64,000 nucleotides of DNA from Dyadobacter luticola. Lineage in GTDB: Bacteria > Bacteroidota > Bacteroidia > Cytophagales > Spirosomataceae. The notes under the pieces were generated by a model that worked only from the letters and a program-made list of their open reading frames with translations, ran no database searches and was not told where the DNA came from. The position numbers were made by a program, and so were the translations under genes. Of the stretch, positions 50,843 to 58,293 are shown piece by piece. The stretch lies in assembly GCF_005860805.1 (NCBI RefSeq), contig NZ_VCEJ01000002.1:480375-544374 (forward strand), given 5' to 3'. The number at the start of each line of letters is the position of its first letter. Positions within the stretch are counted from its first letter, which is position 1.

Positions 50843-51643
50843 ATGGAAATCATCGCCTACATAGCGTCGGTATTTATTGGTATTTCGCTGGGTATGATCG
50901 GCGGGGGTGGCTCCATCCTGACTGTGCCGGTCCTGGTTTACCTGTTCGGCATGAGTCCTTTGGTATCGACATCCTACTCGCTTTTTATTGTCGGGTCAAC
51001 CAGCCTTGTGGGGGCATATAGCAATTATCGGAGAGGCACGGTCAAAATAAAAACTGCCCTGTTGTTTGGAAGCACATCGATCACAACGGTTTTCCTGACG
51101 CGCAAGTTTTTGATTCCTTTAATCCCCCATGACCTATTCAGCATTGGCGCATTCCGGGTCACCGAACCATTGTTAACCATGATGCTTTTTGCCGTGCTGA
51201 TGCTAGCGGCTTCCGTGGGCATGATCAAAAGCAAAGAACGGGAACCCGGGTGTATGGAGTGTGATTTGAAGGGTAATGTGATCCGGATGCTTTTAAGTGG
51301 CGTCGGGATCGGACTTACTACCGGTTTTCTGGGAGCAGGGGGCGGGTTTTTGCTGATACCAACCCTGGTGTTGGTCCTGGGAGTGCCCATGAAAGAAGCG
51401 GTGGGCACTTCGCTTCTGATTATCGCGCTGAATTCACTGATCGGTTTTGCCGGGGACTTAGGTCATCTGGTGATCGACTGGATTTTTCTGTTCAAAATCA
51501 CGGGTATCGCCGTCGCTGGTATTTTAATCGGCAGCATCCTGGCCAAAAGGGTAAGTGCGGGTTCTTTAAAAAAAGGTTTTGGCTGGTTTGTGCTGGCGAT
51601 GGGAATCTATGTGATATGGCATTCAATTTTTTTTCCCGTGTGA
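50843..51643 (+). CDS. TauE/SafE-family sulfite/organosulfur exporter
   Basis: A 266-residue polytopic membrane protein with about eight helices in two halves. The halves open with GISLGMIGGGGSILTVPVLVYLFG and GLTTGFLGAGGGFLLIPTLVLVLG, the paired Gly-rich motif of TauE/SafE. It likely exports sulfite, thiosulfate or a sulfonate across the inner membrane. It is first gene of the sulfur operon; its stop codon lies within the second FNR-type box (51641-51652), which precedes the MBL-rhodanese gene. Confidence 0.88.
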   Translation: MEIIAYIASVFIGISLGMIGGGGSILTVPVLVYLFGMSPLVSTSYSLFIVGSTSLVGAYSNYRRGTVKIKTALLFGSTSITTVFLTRKFLIPLIPHDLFSIGAFRVTEPLLTMMLFAVLMLAASVGMIKSKEREPGCMECDLKGNVIRMLLSGVGIGLTTGFLGAGGGFLLIPTLVLVLGVPMKEAVGTSLLIIALNSLIGFAGDLGHLVIDWIFLFKITGIAVAGILIGSILAKRVSAGSLKKGFGWFVLAMGIYVIWHSIFFPV

Positions 51644-51652
51644 CAGATGTCA
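51641..51652 (+). promoter_or_regulatory. FNR-type box for MBL-rhodanese gene
   Basis: TGACAGATGTCA, extended GTGAC...GTCAC, overlapping the TauE stop codon (51641-51643). Centre 77 bp upstream of the ATG at 51724. No good -7 at the 33-bp offset. Confidence 0.5.
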
Positions 51653-51723
51653 CTGACCAGCCAGTTTCGCATCCCGAAATTTATATCATTCATTCAAACA
51701 GAGTTTATCAAAGACAACAAAAT

Positions 51724-53145
51724 ATGAAACTCGAACAAATTTATACCGGCTGCCTCTCGCAAGGAGCTTATTATATCGAAAGTAATGGGGAAGCAGTGGT
51801 AATCGACCCGCTCCGTGAAGTGAGGCCTTATATAACCCGTGCTGAAAAGGATGGTGCAAAAATAAAATATGTGTTAGAAACGCATTTTCACGCGGATTTT
51901 GTGTCGGGCCACATTGATCTTGCCCAAAAAACAGGCGCGCAGATTGTTTTCGGTCCAACCGCGAAGCCTGGCTTTGATGCACTCGTCGCCGTGGATGGTC
52001 AGGTGCTGAAAGTGGGCGATGTTTCACTAACTGTACTGCATACACCGGGACATACCATGGAAAGTACCTGCTATCTTTTAAGCGATGAGCAGGGAGAGCA
52101 GGTGGGTATTTTTACGGGCGATACCCTGTTTATTGGCGACGTCGGGCGTCCTGACCTGGCACAAAAAGTATCCGACGAGCTGACGCAAGAAAAGCTGGCC
52201 GGGTACCTTTTCGATTCTTTGCGCGATAAGATTATGCCGCTGGCCGATGAGATCATTGTTTACCCGGCCCACGGCGCAGGCAGTGCGTGCGGTAAGAACA
52301 TGAGCAAGGAAACGACCGATACATTGGGCAGTCAAAAAGCTTCCAATTATGCACTGCGTGCCGATATGAGCAAAGAGGAATTTGTCAAAGAGGTTACCCA
52401 TGGCCTGACGCCGCCCCCGGCTTACTTCCCCGAAAACGTTTTGATGAATATCCGCGGCTACGAGAGCATTGATACCGTACTCGATCGCGGGACGCATGCG
52501 CTGGAACCGGCAGCTTTCGAAGCAGCCGCCAATGAAACGGACGCAGTGATGATCGATACCCGGGATGCTGAAAGCTTTGCAAAGGGATTTGTGCCTAACT
52601 CGATCAACATTGGAATCAATGGAAGCTTTGCGCCATGGGTAGGGACGCTTATTCCCGATATCAAACAGAACATTTTGCTGATCACCGATCCGGGCCGGGA
52701 AGAGGAAGCGGTAACGCGTCTTGCCCGCGTGGGTTACGACCGTACGATCGGGTACTTGAAAGGCGGGATCGATGCCTGGGTTAAAGCTGGGAAGGAAGTT
52801 GATCGGATCGAATCAGTAAGTCCGCAACAGATGAAAGACCGGCTGGAAAGTGATCCATCAAATCTAGTCCTGGATGTGCGCAAGACCAGTGAATTCGAGT
52901 CGGAGCATGTCATTGGCGCTGAAAATATGCCGCTCGATTACGTGAACGAGCATTTGGCACAGATCGATAAGACCAAAACCTACTTCGTCCACTGTGCAGG
53001 CGGGTACCGCTCGATGATCTTCAATTCTATCCTGAAAGCAAGAGGGTATGATAACCTGATCGATGTGAAAGGAGGGTTTGCGGCGATCAAGGAATCAGGG
53101 AAGCTTGCCGTGAGTAACTACGTTTGTCCAAGTACACTTTTATAA
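51724..53145 (+). CDS. MBL-fold hydrolase with two rhodanese domains (CstB/ETHE1-like)
   Basis: A 473-residue sulfur-handling enzyme. The metallo-beta-lactamase domain (1-~240) has THFHADFVSGH (H54, H56, D58), LHTPGHTMEST and GDTLFIGDVGRPD, as in persulfide dioxygenases. Two rhodanese domains follow. The first (~270-365, VMIDTRDAESFAKGFV) has Asp where the active-site Cys belongs (ITDPGREEE), so it is probably structural. The second (~375-460, VLDVRKTSEFESEHV) has an active loop HCAGGYRS. It should oxidise persulfides to sulfite or thiosulfate. ATG 51724 (MKLEQIYTG) is preferred because the longer frame from 51616 runs through the box. Operon partner of TauE and YeeE proteins. Confidence 0.9.
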   Translation: MKLEQIYTGCLSQGAYYIESNGEAVVIDPLREVRPYITRAEKDGAKIKYVLETHFHADFVSGHIDLAQKTGAQIVFGPTAKPGFDALVAVDGQVLKVGDVSLTVLHTPGHTMESTCYLLSDEQGEQVGIFTGDTLFIGDVGRPDLAQKVSDELTQEKLAGYLFDSLRDKIMPLADEIIVYPAHGAGSACGKNMSKETTDTLGSQKASNYALRADMSKEEFVKEVTHGLTPPPAYFPENVLMNIRGYESIDTVLDRGTHALEPAAFEAAANETDAVMIDTRDAESFAKGFVPNSINIGINGSFAPWVGTLIPDIKQNILLITDPGREEEAVTRLARVGYDRTIGYLKGGIDAWVKAGKEVDRIESVSPQQMKDRLESDPSNLVLDVRKTSEFESEHVIGAENMPLDYVNEHLAQIDKTKTYFVHCAGGYRSMIFNSILKARGYDNLIDVKGGFAAIKESGKLAVSNYVCPSTLL

Positions 53146-53153
53146 TAACTACG

Positions 53154-53717
53154 ATGCTGGAAATCATAAAACAGCCTTGGCCATGGTATGCGGCCGGGCC
53201 GCTGATCGGGCTTACGGTGCCCGCCTTGTTGATCCTGGGCAACAAATCTTTCGGGATATCCTCCTCGCTCCGGCACGTGTGTGCAATGTGTATTCCGGCG
53301 AAAATCCCGTTTTTTCAATATGATTGGAAAAAGGAAATGTGGAACCTGTTTTTCGTATCGGGTATCTTTTTTGGAGGCGTGATCGCAGTAACATTTCTGG
53401 CCAATCCAAACCCAATGCAGCTGAATCCAGCACTGGCAAAAGAGCTCAGCGTATATGGTATAACGGATTTTTCATCACTTGTGCCGGTTGATCTGATGCG
53501 TTGGGACAAACTCCTGACTCTCCCAGGATTTATCATGATAGTCGGTGGCGGGTTTCTGATAGGATTTGGAACAAGATATGCCGGAGGCTGCACCAGCGGG
53601 CATGCGATCATGGGACTTTCAACCTTGCAATGGCCTTCGCTGGTAGCGACCATCTGTTTTATGATCGGCGGATTTGCGATGGCCAACTGGATATTGCCTT
53701 TCATATTAACATTGTAA
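53154..53717 (+). CDS. YeeE/YedE-family membrane protein, first half
   Basis: A 187-residue membrane protein, about five helices. The signature FGTRYAGGCTSGHAIMGLSTLQWPS contains the conserved Cys used by the thiosulfate channel TsuA (YeeE). A second Cys pair (HVCAMCIP) lies near residues 43-46. With the following gene it makes a split two-component sulfur transporter. It starts 8 bp after the MBL-rhodanese stop; the ATG at 53154 is chosen because the longer frame overlaps that gene. Confidence 0.88.
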   Translation: MLEIIKQPWPWYAAGPLIGLTVPALLILGNKSFGISSSLRHVCAMCIPAKIPFFQYDWKKEMWNLFFVSGIFFGGVIAVTFLANPNPMQLNPALAKELSVYGITDFSSLVPVDLMRWDKLLTLPGFIMIVGGGFLIGFGTRYAGGCTSGHAIMGLSTLQWPSLVATICFMIGGFAMANWILPFILTL

Positions 53718-53724
53718 TCAACAC

Positions 53725-54237
53725 ATGGAAAATTCAAAACAGGTCAATTTTATCCGGCACCACGAGCACGAAATCCGCGCCACGGATTCAATGTGTATCA
53801 ACGAAAGTCAAGTGCAGCACAAATGGTATTACAACTTGAAATACCTTGTGGTTGGATTAGTATTTGGAGTGCTATTTGTAAAAGCAGAAGTAACCAGCTG
53901 GTTCAGGATCCAGGAAATGTTCCGGCTGCAATCGTTTCACATGTATGGCATTATCGGCAGCGCAGTGGTGGTCGGAATGATTTCGGTTTCGCTTATCAAG
54001 CGGTTTGACTTGAAGACCATTTCAGGGGAGCCTATCACTTTCACCGATAAAAAATTCAACAAGGGACAAATTTATGGTGGATTGTTGTTCGGGCTGGGCT
54101 GGGGTTTGACCGGCGCTTGTCCGGGACCCTTGTTTACGCAAATAGGTATGGGAGCCACGGTTGTAATTGTGACATTATTGAGTGCAATTGCCGGGACCTG
54201 GGTTTATGGGAAGTACAGGGATAGCCTGCCTCATTAG
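53725..54237 (+). CDS. YeeE/YedE-family membrane protein, second half
   Basis: A 170-residue membrane protein with a ~35-residue hydrophilic N-terminus and four helices. The conserved motif FGLGWGLTGACPGPLFTQIG, with its Cys, is the second-half counterpart of the preceding protein. Together they likely import or export a reduced sulfur species (thiosulfate or a persulfide product) linked to the MBL-rhodanese. Spacing is 7 bp. It is the last clear member of the operon. Confidence 0.88.
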   Translation: MENSKQVNFIRHHEHEIRATDSMCINESQVQHKWYYNLKYLVVGLVFGVLFVKAEVTSWFRIQEMFRLQSFHMYGIIGSAVVVGMISVSLIKRFDLKTISGEPITFTDKKFNKGQIYGGLLFGLGWGLTGACPGPLFTQIGMGATVVIVTLLSAIAGTWVYGKYRDSLPH

Positions 54238-54405
54238 GCCGGCTGGCTCTTAGTAAATGTCTTCTGATCGGTCCGCAAGTAGTTTCTAATACCGCATTAA
54301 GATTATCTTTCCTGCTGACTTTGTTCTATGATACGCTGTTTTTATCAATCGATATTGTAGCGTACATTGCATTGCATTGATTTTAAACAAAGAGCGTAAA
54401 CAAGG

Positions 54406-54774
54406 ATGAGCAACATGAATGCTGGTGATCACCTGGCTAACGAGCGTACTTTTCTGGCCTGGATACGGACGAGCATCGGTATTATGGGTTTTGGTTTCGT
54501 TGTCGTTAAGTTCTCTCTTTTTGTCAGACAAATAACTGCGGTTTTGGGTCAAAAGGCAGAAATCCCGAGGACCGGCTATTCACCAGTGATCGGGATTTTG
54601 CTTGTTGTACTAGGGGCAATGACAACTTTGTTCTCTTACATCCGCTATATGAATACGAAGAAGCTGCTGGAAAGCGGCCAATATTACCACTCCACATTGT
54701 TGATCAAATTGATGACTGCGGCCATCTTTTTGATCAGTATTCTCTTGATTGTCTATTTATTGAAGACCACTTAG
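54406..54774 (+). CDS. DUF202 (YidH-like) membrane protein
   Basis: A 122-residue membrane protein with three helices (about 22-43, 62-83, 98-118). The N-terminal LANERTFLAWIRTSIGIMGFG is the DUF202 signature (L-A-x-E-R-T-x-L-A-W-x-R-T). Function unsettled. A gap of ~170 bp separates it from the YeeE gene, and no FNR-type box was found there, so its promoter is undefined. Confidence 0.85.
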   Translation: MSNMNAGDHLANERTFLAWIRTSIGIMGFGFVVVKFSLFVRQITAVLGQKAEIPRTGYSPVIGILLVVLGAMTTLFSYIRYMNTKKLLESGQYYHSTLLIKLMTAAIFLISILLIVYLLKTT

Positions 54775-54804
54775 AAGCCTACTGACATTCATAAGCCAGT
54801 GAAC

Positions 54805-55521
54805 TTAATTCCCCTTTAAACTTCGTTCGACCGCTGCCAGAGCGTGTAATGTCGTCGTATCGAACAAAGGAACGCGGCTATCTTCCTGCTGCACTAAGAG
54901 CATGATCTCCGTACATCCCAAAATAACACCCTGAGCACCACGCTCAACCAAATCCCCGATGATCCTTTTATATTGTTCCCTCGACGATGCAAAAACTTTT
55001 CCGCGGACCAATTCCTCGTAAATGACACGATGGACAATCGCACGGTCTTCCGCATCAGGAGTGAGTACTTCGAGACCGAACTGATCTTGCAGGCGACGCT
55101 TATAAAAATCGCCCTCCATTGTGAAAGCAGTTCCCAGCAGTCCAATTTTGGTAATGTTTTGCTCCCGAATGGCCTGGCCCGTCGGATCGGCAATGTGTAA
55201 TAATGGAATGGAAATATGCTGCTGCAACTCGTCGGCCATGCGATGCATGGTGTTGGAAAGGATCAAGATGAAGTCCGCGCCGCCCCGTTCAAGCCGTTGA
55301 GCTGCATCGATCATTACCTGCGTCGCCAGATCCCATTGCCCGAGATGCTGGTATTGCTCGATCTCGGCAAAATTGACCGAAAACATCAAAATTCTGGCCG
55401 AATAGAATTCTCCTAACCTGTCACGTGTTGCCTCGTTAATGATGCGATAGTACTCCGCGCTGGATTCCCAGGAAAGGCCGCCAATAAGGCCAATTGTCTT
55501 TAATGGTGTTATTGTAGTCAT
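54805..55521 (-). CDS. Aspartate/glutamate racemase family protein
   Basis: A 238-residue Asp/Glu racemase-superfamily protein. It begins TIGLIGGLSWESSAEYY. The first catalytic segment is LILSNTMH (S89) and the second is VILGCTEI with the catalytic Cys. In E. coli YgeA the first position is Thr rather than Cys; here it is Ser, so chemistry may be altered. Substrate could be L-Asp, L-Glu or another amino acid. The ATG at 55521 is preferred to a TTG at 55536 that overlaps the preceding stop. It follows the MNT-HEPN gene by 11 bp. Confidence 0.85.
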   Translation of the reverse strand: MTTITPLKTIGLIGGLSWESSAEYYRIINEATRDRLGEFYSARILMFSVNFAEIEQYQHLGQWDLATQVMIDAAQRLERGGADFILILSNTMHRMADELQQHISIPLLHIADPTGQAIREQNITKIGLLGTAFTMEGDFYKRRLQDQFGLEVLTPDAEDRAIVHRVIYEELVRGKVFASSREQYKRIIGDLVERGAQGVILGCTEIMLLVQQEDSRVPLFDTTTLHALAAVERSLKGN

Positions 55522-55532
55522 CGTATCTCTTC

Positions 55533-56402
55533 TCAACCTTCCGTAAACTGCGCAATGCGTTCGTTACAAATACGTTCGGTCAATTCTTTCAGCAGTTTCA
55601 CCCGTTCGCCGAGATATTCCAATTCCTCTTTTTCGATTTTGTAGTTCGTTTCATATCGGGCATCGATGTAAGCTTTTTTCAAGAGTTGAAACAATCTTTC
55701 TTCCTCGGCGGTCATTCTCGGGAAAATAGTTGCGAAATCAGAATGAAGTTTTTTCACCCGGTTGCCAAGTTCCTCGATATCGTGGATTTTGGGTTTGTAA
55801 TCAGTGAAAACAAGAAGAATAGCGGTGTAATATCTTTCCGTCGCTTGGTGAAGTTCGAAAACTGCGTTCGTGTAAAAATCTGAATCTTCCTCTCCTTCTT
55901 GGAAATAGAGTTTAAACCCTATCAAAAATTTACTTGCAGATTTGAACCAATGACTAAAAGCATCATTGGCTTTTTTCTGTCTTTCTTTTGGATTCAAATC
56001 TTTTGGTTCGGACAATTTAAAATTTCCGGAATCGAAAAGCATAATTCCTTCTTTTAAAATGTCAACAAAAAAGTAATAATTCCGCTCTATTTTATCATTT
56101 ACAAACCCGATGCTATGCTGAATAATGCTGGTTCTGTTAATGTCTTTATTGTCAGACAATTCCCTGTCTAGATCTCGCCATTTCTTATCTCGCTTTGCAG
56201 AAATGCGGTCTTTGGTAATGACAAGAATATCGATGTCACTTACGTATTCGTACTTTTCCTGATAATCCTCTACCCATGTACCACGGGCATAACTTCCGAA
56301 GAGAATGATCATTTCGGCCGGGACTCTGGATTGGATGATTTTGGTGAGGGTTTTTAGGGCGGTTTGTTTGGGTTTGGGGAGGTGGGAGAGGGAGGTTTTC
56401 AT
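55533..56402 (-). CDS. MNT-HEPN fusion protein
   Basis: A 289-residue fusion. The N-terminal minimal nucleotidyltransferase (about 20-130) has LFGSYARGTW and VSDIDILVI (G-S-x-A-R-G and D-x-D). The C-terminal HEPN domain (~150-285) has FYTNAVFELHQATERYYTAIL and ends AYIDARYETNY. In MNT-HEPN toxin-antitoxin pairs these are separate genes, with MNT AMPylating the HEPN toxin; here they are one polypeptide. The canonical R-x4-6-H RNase motif is not obvious, so toxicity is uncertain. The gene is AT-rich relative to neighbours, consistent with mobility. It may also be a housekeeping nucleotidyltransferase of unknown substrate. Confidence 0.82.
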   Translation of the reverse strand: MKTSLSHLPKPKQTALKTLTKIIQSRVPAEMIILFGSYARGTWVEDYQEKYEYVSDIDILVITKDRISAKRDKKWRDLDRELSDNKDINRTSIIQHSIGFVNDKIERNYYFFVDILKEGIMLFDSGNFKLSEPKDLNPKERQKKANDAFSHWFKSASKFLIGFKLYFQEGEEDSDFYTNAVFELHQATERYYTAILLVFTDYKPKIHDIEELGNRVKKLHSDFATIFPRMTAEEERLFQLLKKAYIDARYETNYKIEKEELEYLGERVKLLKELTERICNERIAQFTEG

Positions 56403-56569
56403 GATTGTGTGGGCAGCGTGTAGACGGAATAACTAATTGTTATTTCCAGGACAAACGATTTGAAGTCGTGAACAAAGAATTTTCGCCAATGTACGAAATT
56501 TCGAATTTAGTAGGATCTTGTCGGTATTTGCTGTGATTGAACCAGCCTTCTTGTAATTGCAGAGTCAAC

Positions 56570-56958
56570 TCACTCCCGCCCCTCAATCAATTGGATCGCG
56601 TTTTCCAGTACATTTTCCGTTTGTCGGCCAGTTTCACTGCGTTTTGATACAGGATTTCAGAGGTCATTAATTTGTCGACTGAATCGACGAACCGGTTTTC
56701 ATCGAGTTTTTTCAGGGGGATTGGTTTGATCCCATATCCATTCTGACTGGCAAGTTGCCCCCAGAAATGTTGGTCGCCGGTGGGATACAGGATGGGGCAT
56801 ACTAAAAACGGTTTTCCGGCGCGCATACATTCGGCCGTGGTACCAATGCCTCCGTGATACACAACGGCCTTTACAAGTGGGAAAAGCTTTTCGTAGGGCG
56901 CAGATTCGATAATTTTGATCTGTTTTTCCCGTTCAAGTTTTCGGAGCCAGGCTTAGCA
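56570..56958 (-). pseudogene. Glycosyltransferase (GT1-like) C-terminal remnant
   Basis: An open stretch from about 56955 encodes KQIKIIESAPYEKLFPLVKAVVYHGGIGTTAECMRAGKPFLVCP, the nucleotide-sugar-binding motif of GT1/MGT glycosyltransferases (H-G-G-x-G-T-x-E-x-x-x-x-G-x-P), then DQHFWGQLASQNG. An in-frame stop precedes it and the ~280 N-terminal residues are gone. Near 56620 a missing base breaks the frame: the alternative frame continues ENVLENAIQLIEGRE and stops at 56570-56572. The fragment is therefore both truncated and frameshifted. Confidence 0.7.
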
Positions 56959-57023
56959 CCTTGTTTCGTTGTTTCTCGAAAATGACAGTGATATATGTTT
57001 ATTGATAAATAAAAGAACTTAAT

Positions 57024-57694
57024 ATGTACGCTTCTCAAAAGGTGAGAGTCAAGATATGCTGTATAAGCAGTCTCCAAGAAGCAAAGCTTGCAATAGAATA
57101 TGGAGCTGATGCGATAGGGTTAGTCGGCAAGATGCCTAGTGGGCCTTGCGTGGTGGATGATCTTACTGCTGCTGAATTGCTCTGGCCACACCACCCCCAA
57201 TTGCTACATTTATGCTGACTAGTGAAATAACTTACGAGGGTATAATTTCACATTACCAGATAGTAAAGCCAACAACAATTCAATTGGTGGATGAAATATC
57301 AGTAGAAGTTTATGTGCAGCTGCGCCAAACACTTTTCAACACCAAATTGGTACAGGTAATTCACGTGATTGATGAACGCAGTATTGAGCAAGGTTTGATG
57401 GCCGCAGAATATGGTGCAGATGCTCTGTTGTTAGACTCAGGAAATCCCAATTTGGCAATAAAAGAATTAGGAGGAACAGGCCGCATACATAATTGGTAAA
57501 TTAGCAGGAAAATGACTGAAAGTTCAAGTATTCCGGTTTTTTTGGCAGGTGGGCTAAATGTACTGAACGTGAGACAAGCGATTGATCAGGTAGGACCGTT
57601 CGGGTTAGATATCTGTAGCGGAGTTCGTTCAAATGGATTATTAGATGTAAAGAAATTAAAAGACTTCATGTCCGTTGTAATCAATCATGCATAG
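57024..57694 (+). pseudogene. Phosphoribosylanthranilate isomerase (TrpF)-like pseudogene
   Basis: Three pieces of one TrpF-like TIM barrel: 57024-57218 (VKICCISSLQEAKLAIEYGADAIGLVGKMPSGP), 57212-57499 (FMLTSEITYEGI, QLVDEISVEVY, VQVIHVIDERS, ADALLLDSG) and 57512-57694 (IPVFLAGGLNVLNVRQAI, GLDICSGVRSNG). A one-base shift near the C run at ~57195-57200 separates pieces 1 and 2. Pieces 2 and 3 are in the same frame, split only by a TAA at 57497-57499. KICCI matches the KICG/KICC start of TrpF, with the catalytic Cys. No trp gene is adjacent. Confidence 0.75.
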
Positions 57695-57828
57695 TGGCGG
57701 TCTTGGTTATTGTGCATGAGTGATTTTGGACTTGGCGCAAATAACCTCCGAATATTGCGGCTGATCTGGATAAGTTGCTGTGGGGGGGCCTGTCTCGCAG
57801 TCAGAGGGTTTTTTGTGAGAATCTTGTA

Positions 57829-58020
57829 TTACTTCTTTCGTTTCAAAAGAGCCTGCGTACCCAGGATTAATGTACCCAAGTTCGCTTTACTGTTCGTCAG
57901 GATTACACAACCACTGCCTGGCTCAAGGAAAGCTGAGATGTGCGCGGCAAACCCCGGCGTACTGCCATTATGCTGAATATCACGATAGGAACCCATGTTT
58001 CGTAGTCCCCACCCCGGGCC
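57829..58020 (-). pseudogene. Beta-lactamase-family (serine hydrolase) C-terminal fragment
   Basis: The last ~63 residues of the frame ending at 57829 read GPGWGLRNMGSYRDIQHNGSTPGFAAHISAFLEPGSG, matching the C-terminal HNGxTPGF strand-and-helix of class-C/EstB-like serine hydrolases. Similarity stops abruptly at 58020, and the upstream part of the frame is a shadow of other sequence. The Ser-x-x-Lys domain is absent, so this is a fragment, not an enzyme. Confidence 0.6.
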
Positions 58021-58146
58021 GATGTCGTTACGCGTGGGCTGTGGCCGGATTACACCGTGGTTGATCTGAAAGGAAAAGAAATCCCGATCAGCAAAACGTA
58101 TCGGGAGACATTCATGAAGCTGGTAAACAGGGATCAGCTGTTTTAA
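58021..58146 (+). pseudogene. Probable LytTR-domain C-terminal fragment
   Basis: From GAT 58021 to TAA 58146 the plus strand encodes 41 residues (DYTVVDLKGKEIPISKTYRETFMKLV...) that resemble the end of a LytTR DNA-binding domain: a strand with K-G-K-E-I-P-I-S followed by the YRE helix. There is no start codon. The fragment begins at the same base where the opposite-strand beta-lactamase fragment ends, as though two gene ends were joined. The call rests on a short match. Confidence 0.4.
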
Positions 58147-58258
58147 TGTATATATGGAATGTAAGTTAGCATGATCTAGGCTTGTTGAACCTGATAAAAT
58201 AGGGCATCTGCAATCTAAAATAGGGAAAAGCACTGAAATGATATCATCTGCCGCAACC

Positions 58259-58266
58259 TTAGTTTG
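58259..58266 (+). promoter_or_regulatory. -7-like element upstream of duplicated DUF4242 lipoprotein
   Basis: TTAGTTTG, one mismatch from TAnnTTTG, ends 27 bp before the ATG at 58294. No -33 element was identified. Confidence 0.35.
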
Positions 58267-58293
58267 CACCGTATCTAAAACTATCAAAACAAC

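Noticed and set aside
57710..57976. 88-aa plus-strand ORF in the graveyard
   Set aside because: It runs over the antisense of the beta-lactamase fragment and through a poly-G stretch; no protein pattern.
58240..58250. TGATATCA palindrome upstream of the DUF4242 lipoprotein
   Set aside because: It has no N4 spacer, so it does not fit TGAY-N4-RTCA.
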